A stretch of DNA of 64,000 bases from Paenibacillus oceani. Its GTDB lineage: Bacteria; Bacillota; Bacilli; Paenibacillales; NBRC-103111. Positions within the stretch are counted from its first letter, which is position 1; each line of letters opens with the position of its first letter. The notes under the pieces were generated by a model. It was given only the letters and a program-made list of their open reading frames with translations, made no database searches and was not told where the DNA came from. The stretch spans positions 1 through 64,000 of the forward strand of contig NZ_JACXJA010000030.1 of the NCBI RefSeq assembly GCF_014705615.1, read 5' to 3'. Both the position numbers and the translations under genes were made by a program. Below are positions 8,646-16,859 of this stretch, one piece after another.

Positions 8646-8846
8646 TTATCCCCGCTGCGGGGTCGTACCGTGCTCCTGAAGCTCGGTGATGGGAACGTTT
8701 TTGGATACGCGCGGATCGTTTTCCGGGTGGATGGTCGCCACGCCGCTGTACTTGTCCACACTGTCGATCCAGACCGATTCGCCCTGCCACGTGACCTCGA
8801 CTTTATCGCTTATTAACAGGATGCGCTGTGCGCGATCGTAATCCAT
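8646..8846 (-). CDS. sspH: H-type small acid-soluble spore protein
   Basis: This 66-residue protein matches the SspH family in length and pattern: an N-terminal RAQRILLISDKVEVTWQGE segment, then VWIDSVD, GVATIHPENDP and VPITELQEH. Such minor SASPs are made in the forespore. GAGGAGG precedes ATG 8846. No clear sigma-G promoter was found directly upstream, so it may be read with the small gene at 8896-9072. Its presence marks the organism as a spore former. Confidence 0.85.
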   Translation of the reverse strand: MDYDRAQRILLISDKVEVTWQGESVWIDSVDKYSGVATIHPENDPRVSKNVPITELQEHGTTPQRG

Positions 8847-8895
8847 GCTCCAGTCCTCCTCTGTAGGTTTGGCGGCACCAGGCCCGTGTCCGTCG

Positions 8896-9072
8896 TTACG
8901 ACAAATCCTTCTCGATCTCGCCCGTTACGTACTCTTCCGGGTTTTCGATCAAGCCGTTATGCATCGTGATGTTGCCGCCGCCGAGTCCTTCGTTGATCAT
9001 CCGGTCGACGTCCATATCGCACTTGTCCCGGCCTTCGTAGACGGCATCATCCTGAAGCTCCTGCTCTTCCAC
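8896..9072 (-). CDS. Small acidic protein, unknown function (58 aa)
   Basis: A short gene with GTG 9072 start preceded by AAAGGGGGG six bases away. The product is strongly acidic, with the segment YEGRDKCDMDVDRMINEGLG, a GGG turn and ENPEEY near the end. I recall similar short proteins in Paenibacillus and Bacillus, all of unknown function. Codon use is consistent with coding. It lies about 50 nt upstream of sspH on the same strand and could share its transcript. Confidence 0.7.
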   Translation of the reverse strand: MEEQELQDDAVYEGRDKCDMDVDRMINEGLGGGNITMHNGLIENPEEYVTGEIEKDLS

Positions 9073-9405
9073 GGTTCGCCCCCCTTTCTTTATGCGTTTC
9101 GATTAGAATGCCCCATTCCCCCACCGGCATACGACAAGCCGTCCGAACATATACTGAAAAGATGACCGGCAGGTGTAGAACGTCATCATTTGGACAACAC
9201 TTGTAAGTAAGAGAACACACAGCCGAGTGAAGCCGCTGGAAGTTTGGTTGCTGCGGTGAAACGGAGCTGTGCCATGGCAGGATAACGGGGCAAAGGATGC
9301 TATTTAACCGGATACGGAACCATTAAGGTACGACTGCCCCATCTGGCTGAAGCGGGGTCCCGGTCCAAGCGCCGCGGACAACCCCACTAAAAAGGAGGCA
9401 TGGCG
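9073..9405. other. Leader region upstream of ku
   Basis: This 330-nt stretch holds no convincing gene. It is GC-mixed with several short self-complementary patches, for example around 9215-9300. I considered a riboswitch but could not match a known class. It must hold the promoter for ku. Confidence 0.5.
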
Positions 9406-10254
9406 ATGCATACGGTATGGAAGGGAGCGATCAGCTTCGGTCTGGTCCACGTCCCCGTCAAAATGTTTTCCGCCACCGAGGACAAAGATATTTCCATGAA
9501 GTATATCCACAAAACTTGCGGAACTCCTCTGTCGTACGTACGGACTTGTCAGCATTGCGAGCAGCCGGTGGAATGGGAGCAAATCTCGCGCGGCTACGAG
9601 TACGAGCCGGGCCGGTTCGTCCTGTTCGAGAAGGAAGAGCTCGACAGCCTCTCGGAAGCGAACAAAGAAATTCAAATTTTGGATTTCGTCGATTTAACAG
9701 AAATCGATCCGATCTACTTCCAAAAAACGTATTATTTAGCTCCGGGGGATACCGGTGCGGGCGCCTACAGCCTGCTGCTCGAAGCGATGCGCCAATCGGG
9801 CAAAATCGGCATCGCCAAAGTGTCGATCCGTTCCAAGAGCAGTCTGGCCGCCATTCGGGTGATTCAGGATTGTATCGCGATGGAAACGATATTCTACCCC
9901 GACGAAATCCGCTCGATTGCACAGGTGCCTAATTTGCCGGAAAATCCGAAAGTGAACGACAAGGAGCTGACGATGGCCAAAATGCTGATCGAGCAGCTGT
10001 CGACGCCGTTCGAACCGGGCAAGTATAAGGACGACTACCGAGAGAAAGTGCTGACGATGATCGAGCAGAAGGTAGCCGGAGAAGAAATCAAGGTCGCTCC
10101 GGAAGCGCAAAAAACGAATGTCATCGATCTGATGGCCGCGCTGCAGGCGAGTCTCGAAGCGGTCAAACCGGCCAGCGTTCCAACCGAACCGGCCGAACCG
10201 GCTGCCGCCCCGAAAGCCAAAGGGAAGAAAAAAGCGAAGGAAACTGTTTCATAG
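9406..10254 (+). CDS. ku: Non-homologous end joining protein Ku
   Basis: Bacterial Ku forms a ring-shaped homodimer on DNA double-strand ends and recruits LigD. The start HTVWKGAISFGLVHVPVK, then CxxC-like pairs (CGTPLSY, CQHCEQ), KGYEYE-like RGYEYEPG and YYLAPGD are typical. The C-terminus is lysine/alanine/proline-rich (PKAKGKKKAKE), as in Ku proteins with a DNA-binding tail. AAGGAGG is seven bases before ATG 9406 but only one base from ATG 9400, so 9406 is chosen. The ligD genes follow 1.9 kb later. In B. subtilis the system acts in spores. Confidence 0.95.
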   Translation: MHTVWKGAISFGLVHVPVKMFSATEDKDISMKYIHKTCGTPLSYVRTCQHCEQPVEWEQISRGYEYEPGRFVLFEKEELDSLSEANKEIQILDFVDLTEIDPIYFQKTYYLAPGDTGAGAYSLLLEAMRQSGKIGIAKVSIRSKSSLAAIRVIQDCIAMETIFYPDEIRSIAQVPNLPENPKVNDKELTMAKMLIEQLSTPFEPGKYKDDYREKVLTMIEQKVAGEEIKVAPEAQKTNVIDLMAALQASLEAVKPASVPTEPAEPAAAPKAKGKKKAKETVS

Positions 10255-10436
10255 CCGGTTGAATCGCATCCATGAAGTAATCTGTGCAACTTAACTTGGG
10301 AGAAAACGCGCGCTGCCGCCGTTAATCCTTCCGCCTGCTTGCTCCCGCACGCTGGAGCGAACTCGGGGCCGTTCATTTCGGCAACCCGCCATAAGGGGGA
10401 ATTCCAGTATTTATCGCAGAGAAACGTTGCCCGCGG

Positions 10437-10458
10437 TATACTTGCGTAAGTACGCAAG
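10437..10458 (+). promoter_or_regulatory. Palindromic operator over the -10 region of the BadF kinase gene
   Basis: CTTGCGTA-AG-TACGCAAG (10441-10458) is an 8-bp perfect inverted repeat that starts at the end of a TATACT -10-like box and lies about 20 nt before the gene. This position fits a repressor site. The regulator is unknown. Confidence 0.45.
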
Positions 10459-10478
10459 ATAACCGAGGAGGAATAAGC

Positions 10479-11468
10479 ATGGGGCAGCAATGTGTGATTG
10501 GAATTGACGGCGGAGGTACCCGGACCCGGATCGTAGTGGCAGATCTGAGCGGCAATGTGCTTTCTTACGCGGAGCACGGAGCGTCTTCGATTCATAAAGA
10601 TGCCAATGCGGCGCGCAATGTGCAGGAAGGAATCGCCGATGCGCTGGCTAAGGCCGGCCGGACTCCGGAACAGGCCGCAGGTCTGCTAGCCGGAGTGGCC
10701 GGCTTCGATTCCGAACGGGACCTCGCCTGGGTCGAGGAATTGACAGCCTTGCCCGGAATCGTCTGTCCCCGGTGGCACGTCAACGACGCCGTGATCGCTC
10801 ATGCCGGAGCATTCATGTCCGGTCCGGGCATCATGGTTGTCTCGGGCACGGGATCGATTATTTTTGCCGTTACGGAAGACGGCGCGCACCTGCGCAACTA
10901 CGATATGCACCATTATGCGTCCAGTGCCGCACGTTTTCTCGCTTACGAAGCCACGTATGAGATATTGGCCGGACATACCGGACCTTCGGATTCAGCGCTG
11001 GTCAGACGCACCCTCGACTTTTGGAACAAACCCGATGTAGAGGAGCTGCTTCGTCTCGCCCTGCAAGGCTTCGCCTCCGATCCGAAGGAGCGGACCCGGC
11101 TGTTCGGCCAGATGGCGCCGATCGTCACATCCGCCGCCCTCGAAGGGAGCGAGCTGGCCCGCTCCGTCTGCGACCGGAAAGTCCACGAGGCCGTAGTCGG
11201 CGTTCATATGCTGGGAGCCTGCTTCCGCTCGGAAACCGTACAAGTTGCCTGCATCGGAAGCGCCATCAACAGCACGTATATGAAGGAGCAATTCCGCAAA
11301 GAATGCGAATCCGTATCGGCTAAACGGTACATCCTCCAGGAACCGGTGCTGTCGCCGGCAGCGGGAGCCGTTATGATGGCCCTTAACCGATTGGGCGTTT
11401 CGGCGGGTGACGATACCGTAGACAAATTGCTGAAACATCCCTGCTCCAGAGGGGACAGCTCTCTTTAA
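10479..11468 (+). CDS. BadF/BadG-type kinase, N-acetylglucosamine kinase-like
   Basis: The 329-residue ASKHA-fold protein has the phosphate-1 motif IGIDGGGTRTRIVVAD, a GVAGFDSERD stretch, ND-AIAHAGAF and the phosphate-2 SGTGSI motif. These match the BadF/BadG/BcrA/BcrD ATPase family, which includes N-acetylglucosamine kinases; the real substrate is not determined here. GAGGAGG precedes ATG 10479. It lies between ku and ligD in the same direction but is separated from ligD by about 650 nt of repeats, so a role in end joining is not implied. Confidence 0.8.
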   Translation: MGQQCVIGIDGGGTRTRIVVADLSGNVLSYAEHGASSIHKDANAARNVQEGIADALAKAGRTPEQAAGLLAGVAGFDSERDLAWVEELTALPGIVCPRWHVNDAVIAHAGAFMSGPGIMVVSGTGSIIFAVTEDGAHLRNYDMHHYASSAARFLAYEATYEILAGHTGPSDSALVRRTLDFWNKPDVEELLRLALQGFASDPKERTRLFGQMAPIVTSAALEGSELARSVCDRKVHEAVVGVHMLGACFRSETVQVACIGSAINSTYMKEQFRKECESVSAKRYILQEPVLSPAAGAVMMALNRLGVSAGDDTVDKLLKHPCSRGDSSL

Positions 11469-11509
11469 CTGACACCTGATGGCGTGAAGGCGGTAAGTTG
11501 TAGCGGCTG

Positions 11510-11690
11510 TATTCCTTGCCGTGGCGTGTTGTGCCATGTCGTGCCGTGCCATACTGTGCTGTGACGTAGCGTGGCGTTTCGTGCTTTGGCGTGGCGTATG
11601 GTGGTGTGCCAATGCCATGTTGCGCTGTACCGTGTAGTCCCGTGGCGTGCCATGCTGTACTATTCCATACTGCGCGTGCCGTGCACATTA
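11510..11690. repeat. Degenerate pentanucleotide tract (CGTGC-like)
   Basis: The sequence reads as a run of 5-mers of the form xxGTG or GTGCC, drifting by substitutions (GTGCC, GTGCT, GTGAC, GTGGC, GTGTA). It has the look of a decayed tandem repeat. It is open in some frames only because of its bias. Confidence 0.6.
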
Positions 11691-11755
11691 GCAGTCTTTT
11701 GGAGCCTTTATTTTATTGATTTTACCGTTTTCCTGAGCAATAAGAGCTGCTGGCA

Positions 11756-11813
11756 ACTCTTATATATGGCCAATGTCGACGATTTCGGTTCAAGTAGGAA
11801 AAATAAGAGCCTC
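11756..11813. repeat. Intergenic repeat, copy B (CTCTTAT ... AATAAGAG)
   Basis: It shares ACGATTTCGGT-x-CAA and the end AAATAAGAGCCTC with the copy at 1944-2002. A partial unit AATAAGAGCTG lies just before it at 11739. Confidence 0.55.
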
Positions 11814-11920
11814 TATTATACCTTATTCCTCCGTTTTCAGCTATTTCTTGTGATTTAAGAGCTATTATCATCCGCTATTACGCCGGGGCCGCGTGCTGTA
11901 TTGCCTAGATGATCGATTTT

Positions 11921-12040
11921 TTCGATCATTTGATCATTTGATCATTTGATCATTTGATCATTCGATTATTGGATCATTCGTTTACTTAATCGTTCGTTTA
12001 CTCGATCGTTCGATCATTTACCCGTTCATCCAATCATCCG
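11921..12040. repeat. GATCATTT octamer tandem tract
   Basis: Five near-perfect copies of GATCATTT (about 11934-11972) grade into variants (GATTATTG, GTTTACTT, GATCGTTC) up to about 12040. The unit contains GATC. It lies about 85 nt before ligD. Confidence 0.7.
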
Positions 12041-12124
12041 GACTTCCAGCGGCGTTCCTTTACCGGCATTTACCTTTAACTTGATTAACCGTCCTATTAG
12101 CATGCGATGAACGGAGGCGGGACC

Positions 12125-13081
12125 ATGAACTTAAAACCGGTCATCCCGTTCGAGCCGATCCGGGCGGATAAGCTTCCTGCCGGACCGAATTGGATTGCCC
12201 AGATCAAGTGGGACGGCGTACGGATGCTCGTTTATTTTGACGGACTGGAGACCCGCCTGTGGAACCGGAGGCGCAACGAGAAAACGTTGCAATACCCCGA
12301 ATTCGCCGATATCCGGTCCTACTGCAGCGCCTCCTCCGTCATTCTCGACGGCGAGATGATCGCGCTCGACCAAAGCAAGCCGGCGTTTCACGAGATTATG
12401 AAGCGGGACCGGCTTCGAACGGCGAGCAAAATCGGCCTGGCCGTCTCGCAAACGCCCGTAACCTATATGATCTTCGACGTACTGTACTGCAACGGCGAAT
12501 GGGTGAACGGCCGGCCGCTTGAGCAGCGTCAGCAACTGCTGGAGCAAATCATCATCCCCGGGGAACGGGTTCAAACGGTTAAAAATTACCCCGATCCCTC
12601 CGCCCTGCTCGAGGTGATGAAAGCCCACGGCATGGAAGGCATCGTCTGCAAAGATTTGACCAGCACCTACCCGCTGGACGGCAAAGACGGACGCTGGCAA
12701 AAGGTGAAGCTGTATCACGACAGATATGCGGTAGTCGGCGGAGTTACGTTCCGGGGCAAAGTCGTAAACGCTCTTCTGCTCGGGTTGTACGATGAGAACG
12801 GAACGTTGTATTACATCGGCCATGCCGGAACCGGCAAAGTCACGATGGCCGAATGGGAGCGGCTGACGGCCCGCGTTCAGACGATGTTCGTCCGGGAACG
12901 TCCCTTCCGCAACGAACCGGAGCGAAGCAAGGACGCCTTCTGGATACGCCCGGAAATTGTCGTCAAGGTGCAGTTTCTCGAGTGGACGCCGGATGGAATC
13001 ATGCGGCATCCGAGCATACAGTCATTTGCCGAGGTTGACGCCGGGCAGCTAAAGGGCACCTGCTCGTTCGGACAAACCTGA
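12125..13081 (+). CDS. ligD: ATP-dependent DNA ligase of end joining (LigD ligase part)
   Basis: The 318-residue protein has the ATP-dependent ligase motifs in order: IKWDG with the nucleophilic lysine at residue 28, LDGEMIA, FDVLY, EGIVCKDL and WQKVKLY, followed by an OB-fold part (YYIGHAGTG). It would seal Ku-bound ends. No polymerase or phosphoesterase domain is fused; the polymerase is the next gene. GGAGG precedes ATG 12125, which is preferred over 12107. Confidence 0.9.
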   Translation: MNLKPVIPFEPIRADKLPAGPNWIAQIKWDGVRMLVYFDGLETRLWNRRRNEKTLQYPEFADIRSYCSASSVILDGEMIALDQSKPAFHEIMKRDRLRTASKIGLAVSQTPVTYMIFDVLYCNGEWVNGRPLEQRQQLLEQIIIPGERVQTVKNYPDPSALLEVMKAHGMEGIVCKDLTSTYPLDGKDGRWQKVKLYHDRYAVVGGVTFRGKVVNALLLGLYDENGTLYYIGHAGTGKVTMAEWERLTARVQTMFVRERPFRNEPERSKDAFWIRPEIVVKVQFLEWTPDGIMRHPSIQSFAEVDAGQLKGTCSFGQT

Positions 13082-13149
13082 TAGCCGCTGGCTTGACGCG
13101 GACGTGACCGGTTGGACGATTCAATCCACTTTAGAAAGGGAGAATGGCG

Positions 13150-14043
13150 ATGGCGACGGCGGCAAAAGGCTCGGTAACCGTTGAAGGCCACGAGATTACG
13201 ATCACCAACCCGGAGAAGCTGCTGTGGCCGGAGAAAAAGATTACGAAGCTGCTTTACCTGGAGAAGCTGCTCGCACTCGCTCCTTATCTGCTGAAGTATT
13301 GCCGGGACCGCCATCTGACGACGATCCGGTTCCCTCACGGCATCCACGGCAAATCGTTTTACCAGAAAAACTGTCCGGAGCCGATTCCCGAGTTCGTGCG
13401 TCTGGCGCCGCTGGACGGTATCCAATACGTGCACCTCGACTCCATTCCGACCTTGCTGTGGCTCGGCAATCTGGCCTGCCTCGAATTCCATCCGTCCTTC
13501 CACCGGATCGGGTCCATGCTGCCGGCCGAATGGCTGATCGACATCGACCCTTCCCTCGATCGGGAGCCGCGGATTATGAAGGCGGTCCATCTGATCGGAG
13601 AAGCGCTCGACAAGATGAATATCCGGGCTGTTCCCAAGACGTCCGGCGCCACCGGCGTCCAGTTGTACATCCCGCTCGCCAAGCCGTATACGTTCGAGCA
13701 GCTCCGCCAGATCGGCCATTTTCTCGGCCAGTATTTGACCCAGCAGCATCCGAAGCTGTTCACGATCGAAAGGCTCAAAAAAAATCGCGACGACCTGATC
13801 TATGTCGACTATTTGCAGCATTGGTACGGAAAGACGCTTTCCAGCCCGTATACGCCGCGAGCGCGCGAAGCGGCCTCCGTATCCGCTCCGCTCGAATGGA
13901 GCGAGGTCGAGGCAAACGTCGATCCGCGCGACTTTCATCTGCTCAACATGGAAGAGCGGCTTCGCCGGAAGGGCGATCTGATCGCCTCGTCGCCGCCTCA
14001 ATCGCTTGATCATGTGTTGTCGGTTATCGGCAAAGGAAACTGA
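13150..14043 (+). CDS. LigD-type primase-polymerase
   Basis: The 297-residue protein matches the archaeo-eukaryotic primase domain of LigD: NPEKLLWPE, GKSFYQKN, LACLEFHP, the metal-binding LIDIDPS, PKTSGATGVQLYIP and IYVDYLQ. It adds nucleotides at Ku-held ends before ligation. It is a stand-alone protein here, while B. subtilis has ligase and polymerase fused. GGGAG is seven bases before ATG 13150, two codons after a closer ATG at 13144. The gap to the ligase gene is 68 nt, so they form one transcription unit. Confidence 0.9.
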   Translation: MATAAKGSVTVEGHEITITNPEKLLWPEKKITKLLYLEKLLALAPYLLKYCRDRHLTTIRFPHGIHGKSFYQKNCPEPIPEFVRLAPLDGIQYVHLDSIPTLLWLGNLACLEFHPSFHRIGSMLPAEWLIDIDPSLDREPRIMKAVHLIGEALDKMNIRAVPKTSGATGVQLYIPLAKPYTFEQLRQIGHFLGQYLTQQHPKLFTIERLKKNRDDLIYVDYLQHWYGKTLSSPYTPRAREAASVSAPLEWSEVEANVDPRDFHLLNMEERLRRKGDLIASSPPQSLDHVLSVIGKGN

Positions 14044-14112
14044 AGCCCACGATTGGACGTTACAAAGGGGGCGTCTCAAATGCTCGCCCCCACTTCGAAC
14101 TTGATGTCTTCG

Positions 14113-14170
14113 AAAAAAAGGACCTCCTCCCCCACTTTACTACTGTGAAGGTTGAGGTCCTTTCGTTTTG
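14113..14170. terminator. Bidirectional terminator
   Basis: The stem AAAGGACCTC / GAGGTCCTTT (from 14118 to 14163) is flanked by A and T runs and separates the converging polymerase and chemotaxis genes. Confidence 0.7.
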
Positions 14171-14203
14171 GATACCGGGACAGCTCCCGTCCGGTTCGAA
14201 GCT

Positions 14204-15214
14204 TCAATCCGCCGATTTCTTTAAGTTCTCCAGCTCCGCTGTCACGCGTTCGATCATCAGGACGAATGAAGACAATTCCTTCGAGCTGGTCGCCTGCGTC
14301 CGGGCATGGGCAGCCGTCTGATCCGATTCGGTGCGAACACGCTCCAGCATCGAGCTGATCGTCCGCAGCTTGGTGTCGATCTGTACAAGCGCTTCCTTCG
14401 ACCGGGACGCCAGCTTCCGCACTTCGCCCGCGACCACGTCGAAGCCGCGCCCGTGCTCGCCTGCCCGCGCCGCTTCGATCGCCGCATTCAAGCCGAGCAG
14501 ATGCGTCTGGTCGGATATTTCCTGCATCAGCTCGCCCATCTCGTCGATTGCGTTAATCTCCGCCGTCAACTGCTTGACGAGCTCATTGGCATGCTCCTGC
14601 GATGACGCCGTGCGATCCGCCGTTTCGGCGACGGCTTGGCTGCTCTCTCCCAGCTCCACCATCATAGCGGCCAGTTCCTGCACCGCTACGGTAATCCCCC
14701 GAAGCATCTCGCTCTGATCCTGAGCCAGCTTCTCCAGCTTCAACTGCTCGCTCATCTCATATGCTTCGAGCACGAGCTGAGAATCCAGATTGAACATTTT
14801 GGTCAGGGAGTAGATGACCTTCTGCCAATCGTTCGGCATAATCCGCTGAAATTGTTCCGTAGCGATCTGAAGATACAGCATGTACGTGCCCAAATACCAA
14901 TCCGTGGTCAGACCGATCCGGGAGTGCACTTGGCCGACCATAATCCGGCGCTGAATATATTCCTCATCAATCGTTCCCGAGGCCATCGACACGAAATACC
15001 ATCTCTGCGTCTCCTTCAGACGATCCAGCGTGCTGTGGGCCTGAATAATCCGCTGCAGGGCGGGCTGTTTCGTAATCCGGTCGTACAATTCATCGACCAG
15101 AACGTTAACCACCTGTTCAAATTGCTCTTTTTTGGAATGCAGCAAAGCCAGATCGGCATCGGTCAATCCGATATAAGCCACCTGCTGCTGCCGGGCTCCG
15201 GTTAAAGTGATCAC
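14204..15214 (-). CDS. hemAT: Globin-coupled aerotaxis transducer (HemAT-like)
   Basis: The first half (to about residue 170) is a protoglobin-type haem domain, with [25 protein letters not shown] and [17 protein letters not shown], whose His is the likely proximal haem ligand. The second half is a short methyl-accepting signalling domain with the conserved hairpin tip [24 protein letters not shown]. No membrane segment is present, as in HemAT. It would sense oxygen and signal to CheA. At 336 residues it is shorter than B. subtilis HemAT (about 430). GTG 15214 follows GGGAG at six bases. Confidence 0.9.
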   Translation of the reverse strand: MITLTGARQQQVAYIGLTDADLALLHSKKEQFEQVVNVLVDELYDRITKQPALQRIIQAHSTLDRLKETQRWYFVSMASGTIDEEYIQRRIMVGQVHSRIGLTTDWYLGTYMLYLQIATEQFQRIMPNDWQKVIYSLTKMFNLDSQLVLEAYEMSEQLKLEKLAQDQSEMLRGITVAVQELAAMMVELGESSQAVAETADRTASSQEHANELVKQLTAEINAIDEMGELMQEISDQTHLLGLNAAIEAARAGEHGRGFDVVAGEVRKLASRSKEALVQIDTKLRTISSMLERVRTESDQTAAHARTQATSSKELSSFVLMIERVTAELENLKKSAD

Positions 15215-15343
15215 ATGAAACTCCCCCCGTCGATGTCGATATATGCGGTGATATACGACATAGTTCGACTCGGATCGCTTATATTCCTCCCGGCCGCTGT
15301 GACATTTGCCACTTATCTTTTCACGGTATTCATTCGCGGCGGT

Positions 15344-16774
15344 TTAGAACAACGGGGCCAGCAGCCGGGCCGCCAGCTCCTTCGCCCGCTCGTATTTGGA
15401 GCGCCGTTCGAATTCGGACAGCAGGATCTCCTTGCTGTTGCGCATATCCGTCATAAAATCCCGCTCCAGACGGGCAATCGTGTCCCGGTCGTACAAAACG
15501 GCCATAATCTCGAAATTGCTGAAAAAGCTGCGCATGTCCATATTCGCCGTTCCTACCGTAGCAAGCAGCCGGTCGATGATCAACGTTTTAGCATGGACGA
15601 AGCCTTTCTGATACTGGTAAAACCGGACGCCCGCCTGCATCAGCTCGTGTACGTACGACATCGAAGCCCAGTGAATGATTCTGGCATCAGGCACGCCGGG
15701 CAAAATAATCCGCACATCGACTCCGCTGACCGCTGCCGTCTTCAGTGCCATGGCAATACTTGGGTCCGGGATAAAATAAGGCGTCGTGATATAGATCCGG
15801 CTCCGCGCCGCCGTCATCGCTCCGAAAAACACTTCCTGCACCGCATACCAGGGAGCGTCGGGACCGCTTGCAATCAGTTGCACGGTCTCCTCCCCCATGC
15901 ATTCGTGCTCCGGCAAATACATCGGGTCCAGCAGCGTCTTGCCGCTCGCAAACACCCAGTCGGTAGCAAACGTATGCTGCAAATAATAGACGCTGTCACC
16001 TCCGAGCCGGATATGTGTATCGCGCCAATAGCCGAGAGCCGGGTCGGCCCCCAAATATTCGTCCCCGATATTGATCCCGCCCAAAAAGCCGACCGTCCCG
16101 TCGACAACGACTATTTTGCGGTGGTTGCGGTAGTTCAGCCGCTTGTCAAAAAACGCGATCAGCGGAGGCAGGAAGCCGTACACTTCCACCCCCGCCCGCT
16201 TCAATTCCTTCACGTAACGCCCGCTCAGCTTATAGCTGCCGACCCCGTCATACAGCAGACGAACCGGTACGCCTTCCGCCGCCTTGCGCATCATCAGTTG
16301 CTGGAACTTCTTCCCGATCTCATCGTCCCGCACGATGTAATACTCGACATGAATAAAGGAGCGGGCCTGTTCCATCGCCGCCAAGATCGCTTCGTATGTA
16401 GATTCGCCGTCGCTGTAGATCTCGACGCTGTTGCAAGCCATGATCGGCGAGCCGGGTATGTTGTTCAGCAAGCCGAGCAGCCGGTGCTCGCCGTAAATAT
16501 CGCAGCGCCGGACCGCATCCCCGGGCCCCGCCTTGCGTGCCTTGTGCCAGAGAGCACGCCTGATTTCCGCAATGACCCGGCGTTCCTTGCGTCGCATCTG
16601 TTTGCGCCTCGTATACTTTTTAGCCAGAAAGTAATACATGATAAAGCCGATGATCGGCAGAACGAACAAGACGGATAGCCACGCCACTGCCTTGGCCGGA
16701 TTGCGGAATTCCAAGAGCAGGATGGTGGCGATTTGAAATATAAACAACCCGAGCGCGAGTGTCAGCCACATCAT
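15344..16774 (-). CDS. cls: Cardiolipin synthase
   Basis: The 476-residue protein has two N-terminal membrane segments (LALGLFIFQIATILLL and WLSVLFVLPIIGFIMYYFLA) and two phospholipase D motifs: NHRKIVVVDG and VHAKTLIID with the downstream GTANMD. It condenses two phosphatidylglycerols to cardiolipin in the membrane. GAGGAGG is six bases before ATG 16774, which is chosen over a longer frame starting 19 codons earlier. The length is typical. Confidence 0.95.
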   Translation of the reverse strand: MMWLTLALGLFIFQIATILLLEFRNPAKAVAWLSVLFVLPIIGFIMYYFLAKKYTRRKQMRRKERRVIAEIRRALWHKARKAGPGDAVRRCDIYGEHRLLGLLNNIPGSPIMACNSVEIYSDGESTYEAILAAMEQARSFIHVEYYIVRDDEIGKKFQQLMMRKAAEGVPVRLLYDGVGSYKLSGRYVKELKRAGVEVYGFLPPLIAFFDKRLNYRNHRKIVVVDGTVGFLGGINIGDEYLGADPALGYWRDTHIRLGGDSVYYLQHTFATDWVFASGKTLLDPMYLPEHECMGEETVQLIASGPDAPWYAVQEVFFGAMTAARSRIYITTPYFIPDPSIAMALKTAAVSGVDVRIILPGVPDARIIHWASMSYVHELMQAGVRFYQYQKGFVHAKTLIIDRLLATVGTANMDMRSFFSNFEIMAVLYDRDTIARLERDFMTDMRNSKEILLSEFERRSKYERAKELAARLLAPLF

Positions 16775-16859
16775 AAGTATCCTCCTCGGATGTCCGCATT
16801 TGCGGGCTCCGGCTCCGAGTTCGGGCCGCACTTTCTAGCATATACGTTCGCGCTTCCGC

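Larger units (their letters stand above)
11469..12124. other. Repeat-rich intergenic region
   Basis: Three different repeat types follow one another: a degenerate GTG-based pentamer tract (about 11510-11690), AATAAGAG-type repeats (11739-11870) and a GATCATTT octamer tract (11921-12040). Open frames here are artefacts of low complexity. Confidence 0.7.

Noticed and set aside
9180-9400. Possible riboswitch upstream of ku
   Set aside because: Fragments such as GGGGCAAAGGATGC looked suggestive of cyclic-dinucleotide riboswitches, but the conserved cores could not be aligned.
11383-11688. Open frames of 60-200 codons over 11383-11690 with repeated His, Thr, Arg
   Set aside because: They are products of the GTG-type pentamer tract and extend antisense over the kinase gene.
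11921-12040. CRISPR array
   Set aside because: The units are 8 bp in direct tandem without spacers, so this is a simple repeat.
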